A stretch of 64,000 bases of DNA from Larkinella rosea (GCF_003858635.1 NZ_RQJO01000017.1:186001-250000), one strand, 5' to 3'; numbered from the stretch's first letter, positions 8,665-17,593 are shown. Numbers and translations: made by a program. Notes: generated from the sequence alone by a model not told the origin.

Positions 8665-9486
8665 TCAGAAATTGACCAGTTTATACCCCAAGGTTAGCGT
8701 GGCATACCCGACAAAACCGGTGATTCCGCTATCATTGAACACCCCTCCAATGGGCAAACCGTAGCGAACGTCGACTTCCAGTCGTTTCAAAAGCGTTAGT
8801 CCGGCTCCCACTTCGATCCCAAAATTGAAATTTTTAACCTGTAAAATACCGGCCTGTTCCGCATTGGTCAGATCAATTCGGTCGGTGATGTTCGTAATGG
8901 TGTAACCCGGAAAATTAATGCTGGCGTTGGGCCCCACGATTCCGGAGGCATTCCGAATCGCTTCAGCTTTGTGCGTAAACAGAAATGTTGGTCCGCCATA
9001 CGCGCGCCATTTGCCTTCCTGCCACTCTTTTCCCACATAAACGGGAATGGTAATCGTGTTCAGTGTTGATTCAGAAGTGGTGTTTAAGCTGGCAAACAAG
9101 GTTCCCGGCGGAAGATTGATGGGCAAACTAACGCCAAATTCCGTTGCAGCAGTGACATCAATGCGTTCGATGGGCGCTTTCTGCTTTAAAAAGAGCGTGG
9201 AATAATTTACTTCGGCCTGAAGGAAAAACCGGTCGGACTTTTTTCGAATCCAGACGCTCCCCAGATAACCGACACCAATGCCGTTGTTGGTATTTCGAAT
9301 GCGGGGCACTTCCGTACCCTGCGCCAGCGATTGGGTCGGAATAACGGCATACCCGTGGCTAAAAGTTGCTCCCCCTCTGATTCCCAGTTCCGTTGTGCTT
9401 TGCGCCTGAGCGGTTAATGCGCCCAGAAAAACAAGGCAAGTAAGCCCCCAAAAATTCATTTTAAAAAATAGGTTTGGTTGTTTCAT
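8665..9486 (-). CDS. Outer-membrane beta-barrel protein (PorT/OMP_b-brl type)
   Basis: A signal peptide ending LTAQAQS is followed by repeated amphipathic beta strands, beginning TELGIRGGATFSHGY and ending GFVGYATLTLGYKLVNF with a terminal aromatic, typical of small Bacteroidota outer-membrane barrels (PF13568-like). I place the start at 9486 (MKQPNLFFK); an upstream ATG at 9507 would put extra residues before the signal peptide and leave little leader after the predicted promoter at 9529-9536. Substrate or partner unknown. It converges on the HxlR gene across a hairpin terminator. Confidence 0.85.
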   Translation of the reverse strand: MKQPNLFFKMNFWGLTCLVFLGALTAQAQSTTELGIRGGATFSHGYAVIPTQSLAQGTEVPRIRNTNNGIGVGYLGSVWIRKKSDRFFLQAEVNYSTLFLKQKAPIERIDVTAATEFGVSLPINLPPGTLFASLNTTSESTLNTITIPVYVGKEWQEGKWRAYGGPTFLFTHKAEAIRNASGIVGPNASINFPGYTITNITDRIDLTNAEQAGILQVKNFNFGIEVGAGLTLLKRLEVDVRYGLPIGGVFNDSGITGFVGYATLTLGYKLVNF

Positions 9487-9528
9487 TGTCGCTCCAATTG
9501 AACGCAAGAACGGAAAACTCCGTCAAGT

Positions 9529-9536
9529 CAAAAATA
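9529..9536 (-). promoter_or_regulatory. -7 box of the beta-barrel gene
   Basis: On the minus strand this reads TATTTTTG, an exact TAnnTTTG match 43 bp upstream of the chosen start. No convincing -33 TTTG lies at 19 bp spacing. Confidence 0.4.
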
Positions 9537-9699
9537 GAATTTCAACTATTTTATGGATAATTGATTACTTACCGATAATTTGAGCGTCTAAAGAAGGATT
9601 GTGAAACCGACTCGACGGACTATTTAAACAGTTCGCGGCATTCGCAGTTATTCTATTCGAACCCCAATTCATCGTTAACTAAATCAAACTCACAAATCC

Positions 9700-10173
9700 A
9701 TGGGACTGCTCAGTTTTTTCAAAGGCGTTGGCGAAAAAGTTTTCGGCCAGGAACACACCGCTCCGGCTTCCGAACCGGCCAAAGCTGCCGAAGTAGAACC
9801 GCTGAAAGCCAGCGCATTGCTCAACCACGTGAAGCAGCTTGGCCTGTCGTATAAGAAACTGACGGTCAAAACCGCTGGTGATACCGTCGTTTTGGAAGGT
9901 CAGGTGGCCAGCCAGGAAGATGCCGAAAAACTGGCGCTGGCCGTTGGCAACGTCGAAGGCGTTCATCAGGTCGATAACCGGCTGGTGGTGGATACGCCGG
10001 AACCGGAAGGCCAGTTCCATACCGTCGAATCGGGCGATACACTGTCGGCCATTTCCAAGAAAGTGTACGGCGACGCCATGAAATACGGGATTATTTTCGA
10101 AGCCAATAAACCCATGCTGAAAAGCCCCGACCTGATTTATCCGGGCCAGGTGCTGCGGATTCCGAGGTTGTAA
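9700..10173 (+). CDS. kbp: BON-LysM domain protein (Kbp/YgaU-like)
   Basis: 157 residues with the same arrangement as E. coli Kbp (YgaU, 149 aa): a short amphipathic N-terminus (MGLLSFFKGVGEKVFG), a BON domain at about 40-100 (GDTVVLEGQVASQEDAEKLA, then GVHQVDNRLVV), and a C-terminal LysM at about 107-156 (YTV-type start FHTVESGDTLSAISKKVYG, end LIYPGQVLRIP). Kbp is a cytoplasmic potassium-binding protein, and no signal peptide is present here either. It is monocistronic, with a canonical terminator at 10200-10228. Confidence 0.88.
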   Translation: MGLLSFFKGVGEKVFGQEHTAPASEPAKAAEVEPLKASALLNHVKQLGLSYKKLTVKTAGDTVVLEGQVASQEDAEKLALAVGNVEGVHQVDNRLVVDTPEPEGQFHTVESGDTLSAISKKVYGDAMKYGIIFEANKPMLKSPDLIYPGQVLRIPRL

Positions 10174-10199
10174 TTACAAAACCATTTTCAGAAAGTACG

Positions 10200-10228
10200 A
10201 AAACCGCTTCGCAAGAGGGCGGTTTTTT
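10200..10228 (+). terminator. Intrinsic terminator of the BON-LysM gene
   Basis: The stem AAAACCGC (10200-10207) pairs with GCGGTTTT (10219-10226) and runs into a six-T tract (10223-10228). The stem contains the abundant CGGTTTT heptamer. Confidence 0.8.
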
Positions 10229-10367
10229 GTTGGATTTTACGAAATTTGCAGAGCTTGTATTGCTTGATCAAACAATATTAACTTTACAATTGACCATTTA
10301 CCTTTTTCGATCATTGCCGATATAGTCGTAAAGCTCCTGTCAACACCACATTTTATCGTTTTTACGC

Positions 10368-11219
10368 ATGAAAACCGTAGTTCGTTTTTTTCTAATACCT
10401 CTTTGGTTACTGATTATTTTCACTTCCTGTACGGTGCAGGATCATTTACGGCCACAGCCAGGAAATCCGTATGAAAACTGTTTGATCACCAGAATTCGGG
10501 ATGTGCAGAAAATCAAGCTGGGGCCTGATTCGAAATTAAAAGTGGGTGATCCTTTTTTGGATTATTTACCCGAAGTAGGTCCGATCAGTGAAATCATTGA
10601 GGTCGATGGTCAAAAATATGCCCTGGGGCCTTTGTCTGACCTGATTGACGAATTCAAGTATGATTCGCAGAAAAGAGTAACTGAGCATGTGCATATTCTG
10701 ACAACCGCGAAGGGGGCTGAAGTATATTCGTATGAATATCCGTCGCCTAACCAATTGATTCAGAAGTACGTGCACGAGGGGTTTCCTACCCAATCGGGAA
10801 CAGTTACGTATCAATTAGACAATGAAGGCTTGATTGACCGGACGAAAGAATCCTTTGTCTCCGGTGATTATTTTGGACATTATTCCTACGGAGGAAATCC
10901 TGCCAATAACCCGGTTTTTAAGAATAATCCGTCGGTATCAGAAGGAACAAATCCAATAACCGGGAAATACACTTCTATCGTGGAATTTGATTTATCAAAA
11001 CCCAATTTGCCGAATCCCGTTCCGTTTTTTGGTAAAACCGATTTGAATCTTCCCCTGAATTCAACATTAACTTATGAGACGTATATACCCAAAGTTGTTG
11101 GAGTTGAACATCGGTATACATTTGATAGTCAGGGAAAAGTAATCAGACGAATTACAATAAACACCTACGATAGCGATAAAGGCGTAACCGTTACGGAGTA
11201 CGAATATAAATGTCAGTGA
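10368..11219 (+). CDS. Lipoprotein, first of two tandem paralogues
   Basis: 283 residues. The lipoprotein signal ends IFTSC followed by TVQDHLRPQPG. The rest has no recognised domain but is rich in Tyr/Lys beta-like segments such as FKYDSQKRVTEH and TFDSQGKVIRRI, resembling the short Y-D-x-x-G-R/K repeats of YD/RHS-type beta proteins. It is about 45% identical by eye to the next gene, sharing SCxVQDHLRP, PDSKLKVGD, GQKYAL, KPNLPNP and the C-terminal YKYKCQ/YEYKCQ ending. The region is AT-richer than its neighbours. Function unknown. Confidence 0.8.
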   Translation: MKTVVRFFLIPLWLLIIFTSCTVQDHLRPQPGNPYENCLITRIRDVQKIKLGPDSKLKVGDPFLDYLPEVGPISEIIEVDGQKYALGPLSDLIDEFKYDSQKRVTEHVHILTTAKGAEVYSYEYPSPNQLIQKYVHEGFPTQSGTVTYQLDNEGLIDRTKESFVSGDYFGHYSYGGNPANNPVFKNNPSVSEGTNPITGKYTSIVEFDLSKPNLPNPVPFFGKTDLNLPLNSTLTYETYIPKVVGVEHRYTFDSQGKVIRRITINTYDSDKGVTVTEYEYKCQ

Positions 11220-11408
11220 GAATGGTTATCAAATGCTGAGGTATCTAAGGTAAATACTGCAGATTCCCGGCTTATAAAAATTGAGTGTTTTGAACTGGCG
11301 GCTCCGATTGGAGATGTCCCTTACTATTTAGAATGACTTACCCAGCGTATATCTTTTCTTAATTCTTGACGTCCTAAAATAAATTTCTGTTTACAACCAA
11401 AACCATCG

Positions 11409-12290
11409 ATGAAAAAAATTAACCGAATCGCCATTCTAATAATTAGTGTATTGATAGTGTTCGAATCCTGCTCCGTGCAGGATCATTTACGGCCCGCAGC
11501 ATCAGATCCGTACAGCAACTGCTTACTGATTCAAGATTACGATATTGCGATCATCAAAATTCAGCCGGATTCGAAATTAAAAGTGGGCGATACCCATCCA
11601 GGTCCTTCTGGGTTTGGTGAAATCGTTGGCAAAGTCACCGAAATAATTGATATAAACGGGCAAAAATATGCACTGGCGCAAGGCGGTGTTGGTGGGAATG
11701 ACTATGGATACGATTCGCAGGGAAGAGTGAGTCATTATGTGACGGATTATTTTTTAGAAAGAGGTGCTCCAACTTACGACTACGCGTATGAACCGGGCAA
11801 AATCATCGAAAAATACCAGAATGCTGGTTTGACACCGGTTTATACAACCACATATACCCTGAATGAGTACGGACTTATTCCTGCGAAAGACGTTACGTAC
11901 GATAAGGACGGGTATGAAATTGAGCGTCGCTTCCTGATTGATTACGAGGGGACAACCGGGTACACCAAAAAAACGATCCTGGATGGAAATGTAGTCAAAA
12001 CCGAAACGAAGGATAAGAGTGGTGAATACTTCACAACGTATGAATATGATCTAACTAAACCGAATCTACCCAATCCACTTCCGTTTCTTGGTAAAAAAGA
12101 TCGCAATCTCCTGATAAAAACGACGACGGTTTATACCAAAATAGCTGATTCGTCCACATCCACGAACTCATCGATTGAGTACCGCTACACATTTGACGGT
12201 GATGGAAAAGTGATTCAGAAGTTCGCGATATCTACGTATGATGGGAAGCAAAATGTATCGGCCCGGAGTTATAAATACAAATGCCAGTAA
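11409..12290 (+). CDS. Lipoprotein, second tandem paralogue
   Basis: 293 residues, the same family as the preceding gene: signal plus lipobox VFESC, then SVQDHLRPAASDPYSNC, the shared PDSKLKVGD and GQKYALA, a region of strand-turn repeats (YGYDSQGRVSHYV; YRYTFDGDGKVIQKF) and a C-terminal KYKCQ. The two conserved cysteines after the lipobox (near 35 and at the C-terminus) could form a disulphide. The 189 bp between the copies carries no recognisable gene. It is closed by a strong 20-bp hairpin. Probably a lineage-specific duplication; function unknown. Confidence 0.8.
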   Translation: MKKINRIAILIISVLIVFESCSVQDHLRPAASDPYSNCLLIQDYDIAIIKIQPDSKLKVGDTHPGPSGFGEIVGKVTEIIDINGQKYALAQGGVGGNDYGYDSQGRVSHYVTDYFLERGAPTYDYAYEPGKIIEKYQNAGLTPVYTTTYTLNEYGLIPAKDVTYDKDGYEIERRFLIDYEGTTGYTKKTILDGNVVKTETKDKSGEYFTTYEYDLTKPNLPNPLPFLGKKDRNLLIKTTTVYTKIADSSTSTNSSIEYRYTFDGDGKVIQKFAISTYDGKQNVSARSYKYKCQ

Positions 12291-12315
12291 CGGATTTGAA
12301 TGGATGCTTTACCAA

Positions 12316-12360
12316 ATACAAAACGCCTTTTACAAATGACTTGTAAAAGGCGTTTTGTAT
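12316..12360. terminator. Bidirectional terminator, 20-bp perfect stem
   Basis: Positions 12316-12335 and 12341-12360 are perfect reverse complements around a 5-nt loop ATGAC. The stem begins ATACAAAACGCC. It lies between the converging lipoprotein and VOC genes, and T-rich flanks exist on both strands. Confidence 0.85.
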
Positions 12361-12373
12361 GCTATCCTTTCAT

Positions 12374-12739
12374 TTATTCCACCTTGAAATGCGGGTTTTC
12401 AATAATACCCAGCACATTCCCGAACGGATCTTTCACACTAGCCACTTTGATGTCTTCGCCTACTTCCTCGATGCCGGAATGCACGCTGGCGCCGTGGCTC
12501 ATTAAATGCTCCCAGGCCTTTTCGATGTTCGGAACACCCCAGTAGGTGATTGTACTGCCATCAGACGGTTTTGCCGCCGGGTCCAGGCCTAACTCGTAGC
12601 CACCCACTGAAAAACCCACGTAAAATGGTTCGTCAAAATACGGTTTTACTCCTAAGATCGTTGAGTACCACGTTTTTGCGTAGGTTAAATCGGGTGCTGC
12701 GTAAATAATTGTCCGCAGGCCCAGAAAAGCGGATGCCAT
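12374..12739 (-). CDS. VOC-family (glyoxalase/bleomycin-resistance fold) protein
   Basis: About 121 residues from the ATG at 12739, giving MASAFLGLRTIIYAAPDLT; an upstream in-frame start would add a non-homologous hydrophobic tail. One VOC module pair is seen: YAAPDLTYAKTWYSTILGVKP, then GSTITYWGVPNIEKAWEHL and VASVKDPFGNVLGIIENPHF at the end, typical of single-chain VOC proteins. Metal ligands cannot be fixed from the sequence alone, so substrate is unknown. It is monocistronic and faces the lipoprotein pair across a perfect hairpin. Confidence 0.88.
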   Translation of the reverse strand: MASAFLGLRTIIYAAPDLTYAKTWYSTILGVKPYFDEPFYVGFSVGGYELGLDPAAKPSDGSTITYWGVPNIEKAWEHLMSHGASVHSGIEEVGEDIKVASVKDPFGNVLGIIENPHFKVE

Positions 12740-13075
12740 AGAAAACAGTTGAGTTGCCCATACCAACAACCGCCGGATGGAAATGAAATGGAAAAATAAC
12801 AAAAAAGATTAAATAGCACGTATAGAATTTCTTTTCCGGTTTATAACCTTTCCGGGAATGAGACAATTAGTGGCTTTATCATTTCCATGGATCGTATTCA
12901 GGTTGGACCCGGCAAGGTATTTGCGGGAATAGTACCAACTGGATTCGGATTTGCTCATTCGTAGCTATTGATTTTTGATGGAATCTTGCCAATTTTACAC
13001 ACAAGTTTTCAGTAGCAAAGTTGTTTCGCAAAACAAATAGAGAATTGCCGTTAAAAACTGACCTGCCCTGTTCGT

Positions 13076-14998
13076 ATGTCTAAAAAAAATCAGTCCTCAT
13101 CGGGTCAAAAACCGCTCATTCGTCCGACTGCCGGGGGAGGCAACAAGCCTGTTCCGCGTCCGGCAACTACCCCGGCCCGGCCCGTAAGTGCACCGGCCAA
13201 ACAGCTACCCCAGGCCACCCCCGAACCGCTCCCTGCCCAGCCGATTCAGTGGGTCTGGGCAGGGCTGGTTGCCGTCGTTGGATTCGCTTTATACATCAAT
13301 ACGTTTAATCACGGGCTGGCACTGGATGACATTGCCGCCATCACCCAGAATCTGTTTGTCCAGAAAGGAATCGAAGGTATTCCCGACCTGCTCAAGACGG
13401 AATTCTGGCACTTCAGCAATATTTCGCTGGGCTATTACCGCCCGCTGGCGCTCATTACGTTTGCGCTGGAAAAAGAATATTTCAACGCCGATCCGCACAT
13501 CAGTCACATCATTAATGGGATTGTGTACGGCATCACCGGTTTTTTTCTGGTGATCCTATTGCAGAAATGGATGCCGGGCCGCGTGGTTCTGACCACCCTG
13601 ATCGCGCTGTTGTTCATGGCGCATCCACTTCATACCGAGGTAGTTGCCAACATCAAAAGCCGGGATGAAATGCTGAGTTTCCTGTTCATCACGCTGGTCA
13701 TGCTGACCTACTGGAAGTACCTCGAAACCCGGCAAATCGGCTGGATCGCGTTTTCGGCATTCTGGATGTACCTCACGTACCTGTCCAAAGAATCGTCGCT
13801 GGTGGGGCTGGGCCTGATCGTCATCATGCAGTATACGTTTGCCAGACGTAATTTCTGGCAGTCGCTCCTCAGCATCTGGCCGTATCTGCTGGTGACGGCG
13901 CTGTTTTTCTGGCAGAAAAAGGCGATGATCGGCACCTTAAGCGGAAATCCCCCGGTCGACTGGGCCAACTACCCTTACGCCCTGCAAAACACCAAGTTCC
14001 TGACTACGTTCAAGTTTTTTGCGCAATACCTGCGGTTGCTGATTTTTCCGCTCCACCTTTCCTACGACTATTCCTATGATGTCATTCCGTCCGGTAAGCT
14101 GAGCGATTGGGAGACCTTGCTCGGTCTGTTTTCCTTTGGCGGGCTGGTCTGGCTGGCCTGGAAAGGCTTCTGGAATCGGACGGTGTGGGGTTTTGGACTC
14201 ACCTGGATGTTTATTACCATGACACCGGGCCTGGGTTTCGTGTTGTTCCGGGGCGGTATTCTGGCCGAGCGGTTTTTGTATTCGCCGATTCTGGGGTTCG
14301 TCATTGCCGCCATCGCCGGGCTGGATCTGCTGCTGGTCAAGCGAATGAATCTGTCCGAGCCGATACCGGTATTGAAACGATACGGAGTTCTGATTGGTCT
14401 GTGTGTGGTTGTTGGTGGGTTATTTAGTTTTCGAACTGTGGTGCGCAATGAGGACTGGAAGGATAACTTTACGCTCTTTAACAGCGGTCTGGATTATGCG
14501 TCCAACAGTTGTCAGGTAAACCGCCACGTGGCGAATGAGTGGATCAACAAGTGCGCGGAAGAGAAAGATCCGAAGCAAAAACGCATTTATTTCAATAAAG
14601 CGATCTACCACCTGAAACGCTCGACGGAGATTTACCCCGGTTTTGGCGAAGCCTTTTTCTCGATCGCCTATTCGTACCAGAAGCTGATTCCCAACCGGGA
14701 TTCGGCGGTCTATTACTACAAACAGGCCATTCGGGCGTCTTCGAACTACGCACCCGCCTACAACAACCTGGGCGTCATTTACCAGGGCGAGCGCCGGTAT
14801 CACCTGGCGTCTTATTTCTACAACATGGCGATGCTGGTCAACCCTGCGTATCAGGACGGCAAAAATAACGCGAATATTATGAAGACCCAGCTGGGGTTGG
14901 ATGTGAAGATTTTACCGGATAGTTTGAAAAACGAAGCGGTTTTGCCGGGCACTCCAATGCCTACGGCCGTTCCGGCACTGCGGTTTCCGGTGAGATAA
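13076..14998 (+). CDS. TMTC-like membrane glycosyltransferase with C-terminal TPRs
   Basis: 640 residues. A Pro/Gly-rich cytoplasmic tail (1-55) is followed by about ten membrane segments and a soluble C-terminal region with TPR units near 500-600 (for example AYNNLGVIYQGERRYHLASY). The first luminal loop has the GT-C acidic pair GLALDDIA, and HPLHTEVVANIKSRDEML matches the signature preceding DUF1736 in animal TMTC O-mannosyltransferases and bacterial relatives. GT-C enzymes use lipid-linked sugar donors, so transfer of a sugar to exported proteins is inferred. It stands alone, ending at a 32-bp perfect hairpin. It could instead be a general GT39-type protein of unknown acceptor. Confidence 0.75.
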   Translation: MSKKNQSSSGQKPLIRPTAGGGNKPVPRPATTPARPVSAPAKQLPQATPEPLPAQPIQWVWAGLVAVVGFALYINTFNHGLALDDIAAITQNLFVQKGIEGIPDLLKTEFWHFSNISLGYYRPLALITFALEKEYFNADPHISHIINGIVYGITGFFLVILLQKWMPGRVVLTTLIALLFMAHPLHTEVVANIKSRDEMLSFLFITLVMLTYWKYLETRQIGWIAFSAFWMYLTYLSKESSLVGLGLIVIMQYTFARRNFWQSLLSIWPYLLVTALFFWQKKAMIGTLSGNPPVDWANYPYALQNTKFLTTFKFFAQYLRLLIFPLHLSYDYSYDVIPSGKLSDWETLLGLFSFGGLVWLAWKGFWNRTVWGFGLTWMFITMTPGLGFVLFRGGILAERFLYSPILGFVIAAIAGLDLLLVKRMNLSEPIPVLKRYGVLIGLCVVVGGLFSFRTVVRNEDWKDNFTLFNSGLDYASNSCQVNRHVANEWINKCAEEKDPKQKRIYFNKAIYHLKRSTEIYPGFGEAFFSIAYSYQKLIPNRDSAVYYYKQAIRASSNYAPAYNNLGVIYQGERRYHLASYFYNMAMLVNPAYQDGKNNANIMKTQLGLDVKILPDSLKNEAVLPGTPMPTAVPALRFPVR

Positions 14999-15005
14999 AA
15001 TTACG

Positions 15006-15085
15006 GTATTCGGTTTACAGTTTACGGGGGCTGACGCGAGCGAAAAAAAGCAAGCGTCAGCCCCCGTAAACTGTAAACCGAATAC
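15006..15085. terminator. Perfect 32-bp inverted repeat between converging genes
   Basis: Arms 15006-15037 and 15054-15085 are exact reverse complements, starting GTATTCGGTTTACAG. The loop is 16 nt and contains seven A's. The right arm ends on the base before the rny stop codon. It probably stops transcription from both sides, but it is far longer than an intrinsic terminator needs. Confidence 0.8.
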
Positions 15086-16657
15086 TTATTTTGCGTAGGC
15101 GACCGAACGCATTTCCCGGATAACCGTAATTTTGATCTGGCCGGGATACTGCATTTCTTTCTCAATTTTCTGCGAAATATCGAACGACAGCGTGTTGGCT
15201 TTTTCGTCGGATACATTCTCGGCATCGACCATGACGCGCAGTTCGCGACCGGCCTGAATGGCGTAGCACTTGGTCACGCCCTGAAAGTTCATGGCCAATT
15301 CCTCGAGTTCTTTCAGTCGGCGGATATACGACTCCATCATCTCGCGACGCGCGCCAGGGCGTGAACCCGAAACCGCATCACAAACCTGCACAATGGGCGA
15401 AATGAGGGTTGTCATCTCGATTTCGTCGTGGTGCGCACCGATGGCATTGCACACTTCCGGGTGTTCCTTGTATTTCTTCGCCAGTTCCATGCCCAAAACC
15501 GCGTGCGGCAGTTCGGCTTCTTCCGGCCACACTTTACCGATGTCGTGTAAGAGTCCGGCACGTTTGGCTAATTTGGCGTTCAAGCCCAGTTCGGCAGCCA
15601 TCGTAGCGCACAGCTTGGCTACCTCGCGGGAGTGCTGGAGCAGGTTCTGTCCGTAGCTGGAGCGGAACCGCATCCGGCCAATCATCTTGATCAGTTCGGG
15701 GTGCAAACCGTGGATGCCCAGGTCGATCACCGTCCGTTCGCCAATTTCGACGATTTCGTCTTCGATATTCTTGCGGGTTTTGGCCACAATTTCCTCAATC
15801 CGGGCGGGGTGAATCCGGCCATCCTGCACCAGCCGGTGGAGCGAAAGACGGGCAATCTCACGCCGTACGGGGTCAAAACCGGAAATGATGATCGCTTCCG
15901 GCGTATCGTCTACGATGATTTCAACGCCCGTGGCGGCTTCCAATGCCCGGATGTTCCGGCCTTCGCGGCCAATCACTTTCCCCTTGATGTCGTCGCTTTC
16001 GATGTTGAAAACCGATACGCAGTTTTCGATGGCATGTTCCGTCGCCGTCCGCTGAATGGTTTCGATCACCACTTTTTTGGCTTCTTTCGTCGCCGTCAGT
16101 TTGGCTTCTTCCACGATACTTTTGACATAGGAAGAGGCTCTGGAATCAGCTTCGGCTTTCAGCGCATCAATGAGTTGGTCACGGGCCTGATCGGCGGTCA
16201 GATTGGCAATTTTTTCCAGAGCTTCCACCTGTTGCTGCCGCATGCGTTCGGCTTCTTCCCGGCGTTTGCCGATGGCTTCCTGCTGCTGATCCAGTTTCGC
16301 TTTCTGCTGGTCGAGTTCGGCTTCTTTCCGTTTGCTTTGATCGGCCTGTTGCTGGAGCTGTTGTTCGCGTTGTTTGAGTTTATTTTCGTTGGTAATCAGA
16401 ATGTTCTTTTTCCGGTTGGTGTCTTCTTCAAACTCAGCTTTCAATTTCAGGTACTTTTCACGCGCTTCCAGAATGCGGTCTTTCTTGATATTTTCGGCCG
16501 TCAATTCGGCATTTTTGATAATCTCCGCCGACCGTACTTCGGCATCTTTCTCACGCTGGGCAAACAGGCGGCTCAACAGCTTCCTGCCAATGTAGATGCC
16601 CACTGCTATCGAAAGCATATCCGACAGGAGCATCACCCAGAAATCAATTTTATTCAT
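15086..16657 (-). CDS. rny: Ribonuclease Y
   Basis: 523 residues, the usual length. An N-terminal membrane anchor ([19 protein letters not shown]) leads into a long charged coiled coil (about 30-200, rich in [21 protein letters not shown]), a KH RNA-binding domain at about 210-275 with [15 protein letters not shown], and an HD phosphodiesterase domain with HSREVAKL and LLHDIGKV around 340-375. RNase Y starts mRNA decay at the membrane. It follows pheT, a coiled-coil gene and zapA on the same strand, a common order in Bacteroidota. A 144-bp gap before it may hold a 6S-like RNA. Confidence 0.97.
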   Translation of the reverse strand: MNKIDFWVMLLSDMLSIAVGIYIGRKLLSRLFAQREKDAEVRSAEIIKNAELTAENIKKDRILEAREKYLKLKAEFEEDTNRKKNILITNENKLKQREQQLQQQADQSKRKEAELDQQKAKLDQQQEAIGKRREEAERMRQQQVEALEKIANLTADQARDQLIDALKAEADSRASSYVKSIVEEAKLTATKEAKKVVIETIQRTATEHAIENCVSVFNIESDDIKGKVIGREGRNIRALEAATGVEIIVDDTPEAIIISGFDPVRREIARLSLHRLVQDGRIHPARIEEIVAKTRKNIEDEIVEIGERTVIDLGIHGLHPELIKMIGRMRFRSSYGQNLLQHSREVAKLCATMAAELGLNAKLAKRAGLLHDIGKVWPEEAELPHAVLGMELAKKYKEHPEVCNAIGAHHDEIEMTTLISPIVQVCDAVSGSRPGARREMMESYIRRLKELEELAMNFQGVTKCYAIQAGRELRVMVDAENVSDEKANTLSFDISQKIEKEMQYPGQIKITVIREMRSVAYAK

Positions 16658-16674
16658 GGTCCGTAGACGTTTGT

Positions 16675-16790
16675 GTGAAAAATATAGTTTTCACAGATCC
16701 CTACAGTACCGAAAAAGAAGCGGGCCAACTGCGGAGCAGTCAGCGACAGAAGTGTACGGGGAGAAGGTGGTTATCGCGTTTGGTTTTCTA
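16675..16790 (-). ncRNA. Possible 6S-like RNA between zapA and rny (candidate)
   Basis: The zapA-rny gap contains no frame but folds on the minus strand into a rod. CCCCGTACA (complement of 16753-16761) pairs with TGTAGGG (complement of 16699-16705). An inner 8-bp hairpin CUGACUGC/GCAGUUGG (16725-16743) has a 3-nt loop. Between them is an asymmetric single-stranded bubble with a small CCG/CGG hairpin on its 3' side, and an 8-bp hairpin (16674-16695) lies at the 3' end. 6S RNA of many bacteria lies beside zapA and has this closing stem - bubble - apical hairpin plan. Only structure and position support it. Confidence 0.35.
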
Positions 16791-16801
16791 CTTTGTGTCA
16801 A

Positions 16802-17095
16802 TTAAGTAGTTAACGTCGAGTCAATTAACTCGTCTAAACGGTTTATCCGTTGTGTTATCTTTTCTTGCAGCACCGCTTTTTCAGTGCGCGCTTCGAGCCA
16901 TCTAACGGTATTCATGACGGCAATAACCGCCAGAATGTCCACATCGTCGCGCTTTTTCTTCTTATTTTTCTCCTCCAAAAAACGTTCATTGACGAGACGT
17001 CCGGCTTCCCGGGCGGTTTCTTCGTCTTCAGGAAGAACGCTAAGCGGATAGTTCCGGCCTGCAATTCGGATATTTATTGACAATAACTCTTCCAT
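16802..17095 (-). CDS. zapA: Cell division protein ZapA
   Basis: 97 residues from the ATG at 17095, giving MEELLSINIRIAGRNYPLSV, the ZapA N-terminal domain. It is followed by the LPEDEETAREAGRLVNERF helix, a Lys-rich turn, and a C-terminal coiled coil (MNTVRWLEARTEKAVLQEKI). Eight further residues would be added from an upstream start but do not look conserved. ZapA tetramers bundle FtsZ filaments at mid-cell. It sits between a coiled-coil gene of possible ZapB-like role and rny. Confidence 0.9.
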   Translation of the reverse strand: MEELLSINIRIAGRNYPLSVLPEDEETAREAGRLVNERFLEEKNKKKKRDDVDILAVIAVMNTVRWLEARTEKAVLQEKITQRINRLDELIDSTLTT

Positions 17096-17160
17096 CCGTA
17101 CGGCTTGTCCAACCGGCACTGAAAACGCTACCGGCGCTTTCGGTTTTCCGATAATCTGAT

Positions 17161-17520
17161 TTATGACAAGTCACTTAAATAGGCAATGCAACGATCCAAT
17201 TCTTCGATGTATGCCGTCAACTGTTGCTTCAATTCGGCAGTAGTCTCTGCGTCATTGTGTTTGTTATTTACAATCTTAGGAATATTTGTTGGTTTTGAAA
17301 ACTCTTTTGGCGAATTATTCACCATTTTTTCCAATTGCCTCAGTTGATTTTGCTGTTTTGTTACTTCAATGGCCAATTTTGTACGTTCCCGCTCCAGTTC
17401 CGCTTTCTCCTGTTCCAGCGCAATAATGCGTTGCCGACCCGCATGAACCATCTCGACCAGGCGGAATGCCTTGTCCTCGAAAGAGTCCATTTGTGACAAA
17501 ACCGGCAGTGTCTCGCTCAT
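17161..17520 (-). CDS. Coiled-coil protein upstream of zapA
   Basis: 119 residues with an almost continuous coiled coil at about 15-75 (heptads visible in IIALEQEKAELERERTKLAIEV) and a second short coil near the C-terminus. An Asn/Pro-rich break lies between them. There is no signal peptide or membrane segment. Its place between pheT and zapA and its size suggest a partner of the ZapA/FtsZ system, as ZapB is in Gammaproteobacteria. That role is inferred from neighbourhood and coil content, not from homology I can demonstrate. Confidence 0.75.
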   Translation of the reverse strand: MSETLPVLSQMDSFEDKAFRLVEMVHAGRQRIIALEQEKAELERERTKLAIEVTKQQNQLRQLEKMVNNSPKEFSKPTNIPKIVNNKHNDAETTAELKQQLTAYIEELDRCIAYLSDLS

Positions 17521-17593
17521 GACTGGTTTACTATTGACCGTTTGAAATTGACTGATTGCAACTGAAAAATCAAGCAGTCCCCAGACTTCTAGC

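Noticed and set aside
11459-11472. GTTCGAATCC, a tRNA T-arm-like string
   Set aside because: It lies inside the signal peptide coding part of the second tandem lipoprotein (VFESC) and has no acceptor or anticodon arms around it.
15632-16666. Long plus-strand open frame of 344 codons opposite rny
   Set aside because: It mirrors the coiled-coil codons of rny on the other strand, is Phe/Leu/Gln-rich in the way such shadows are, and has no family motif.
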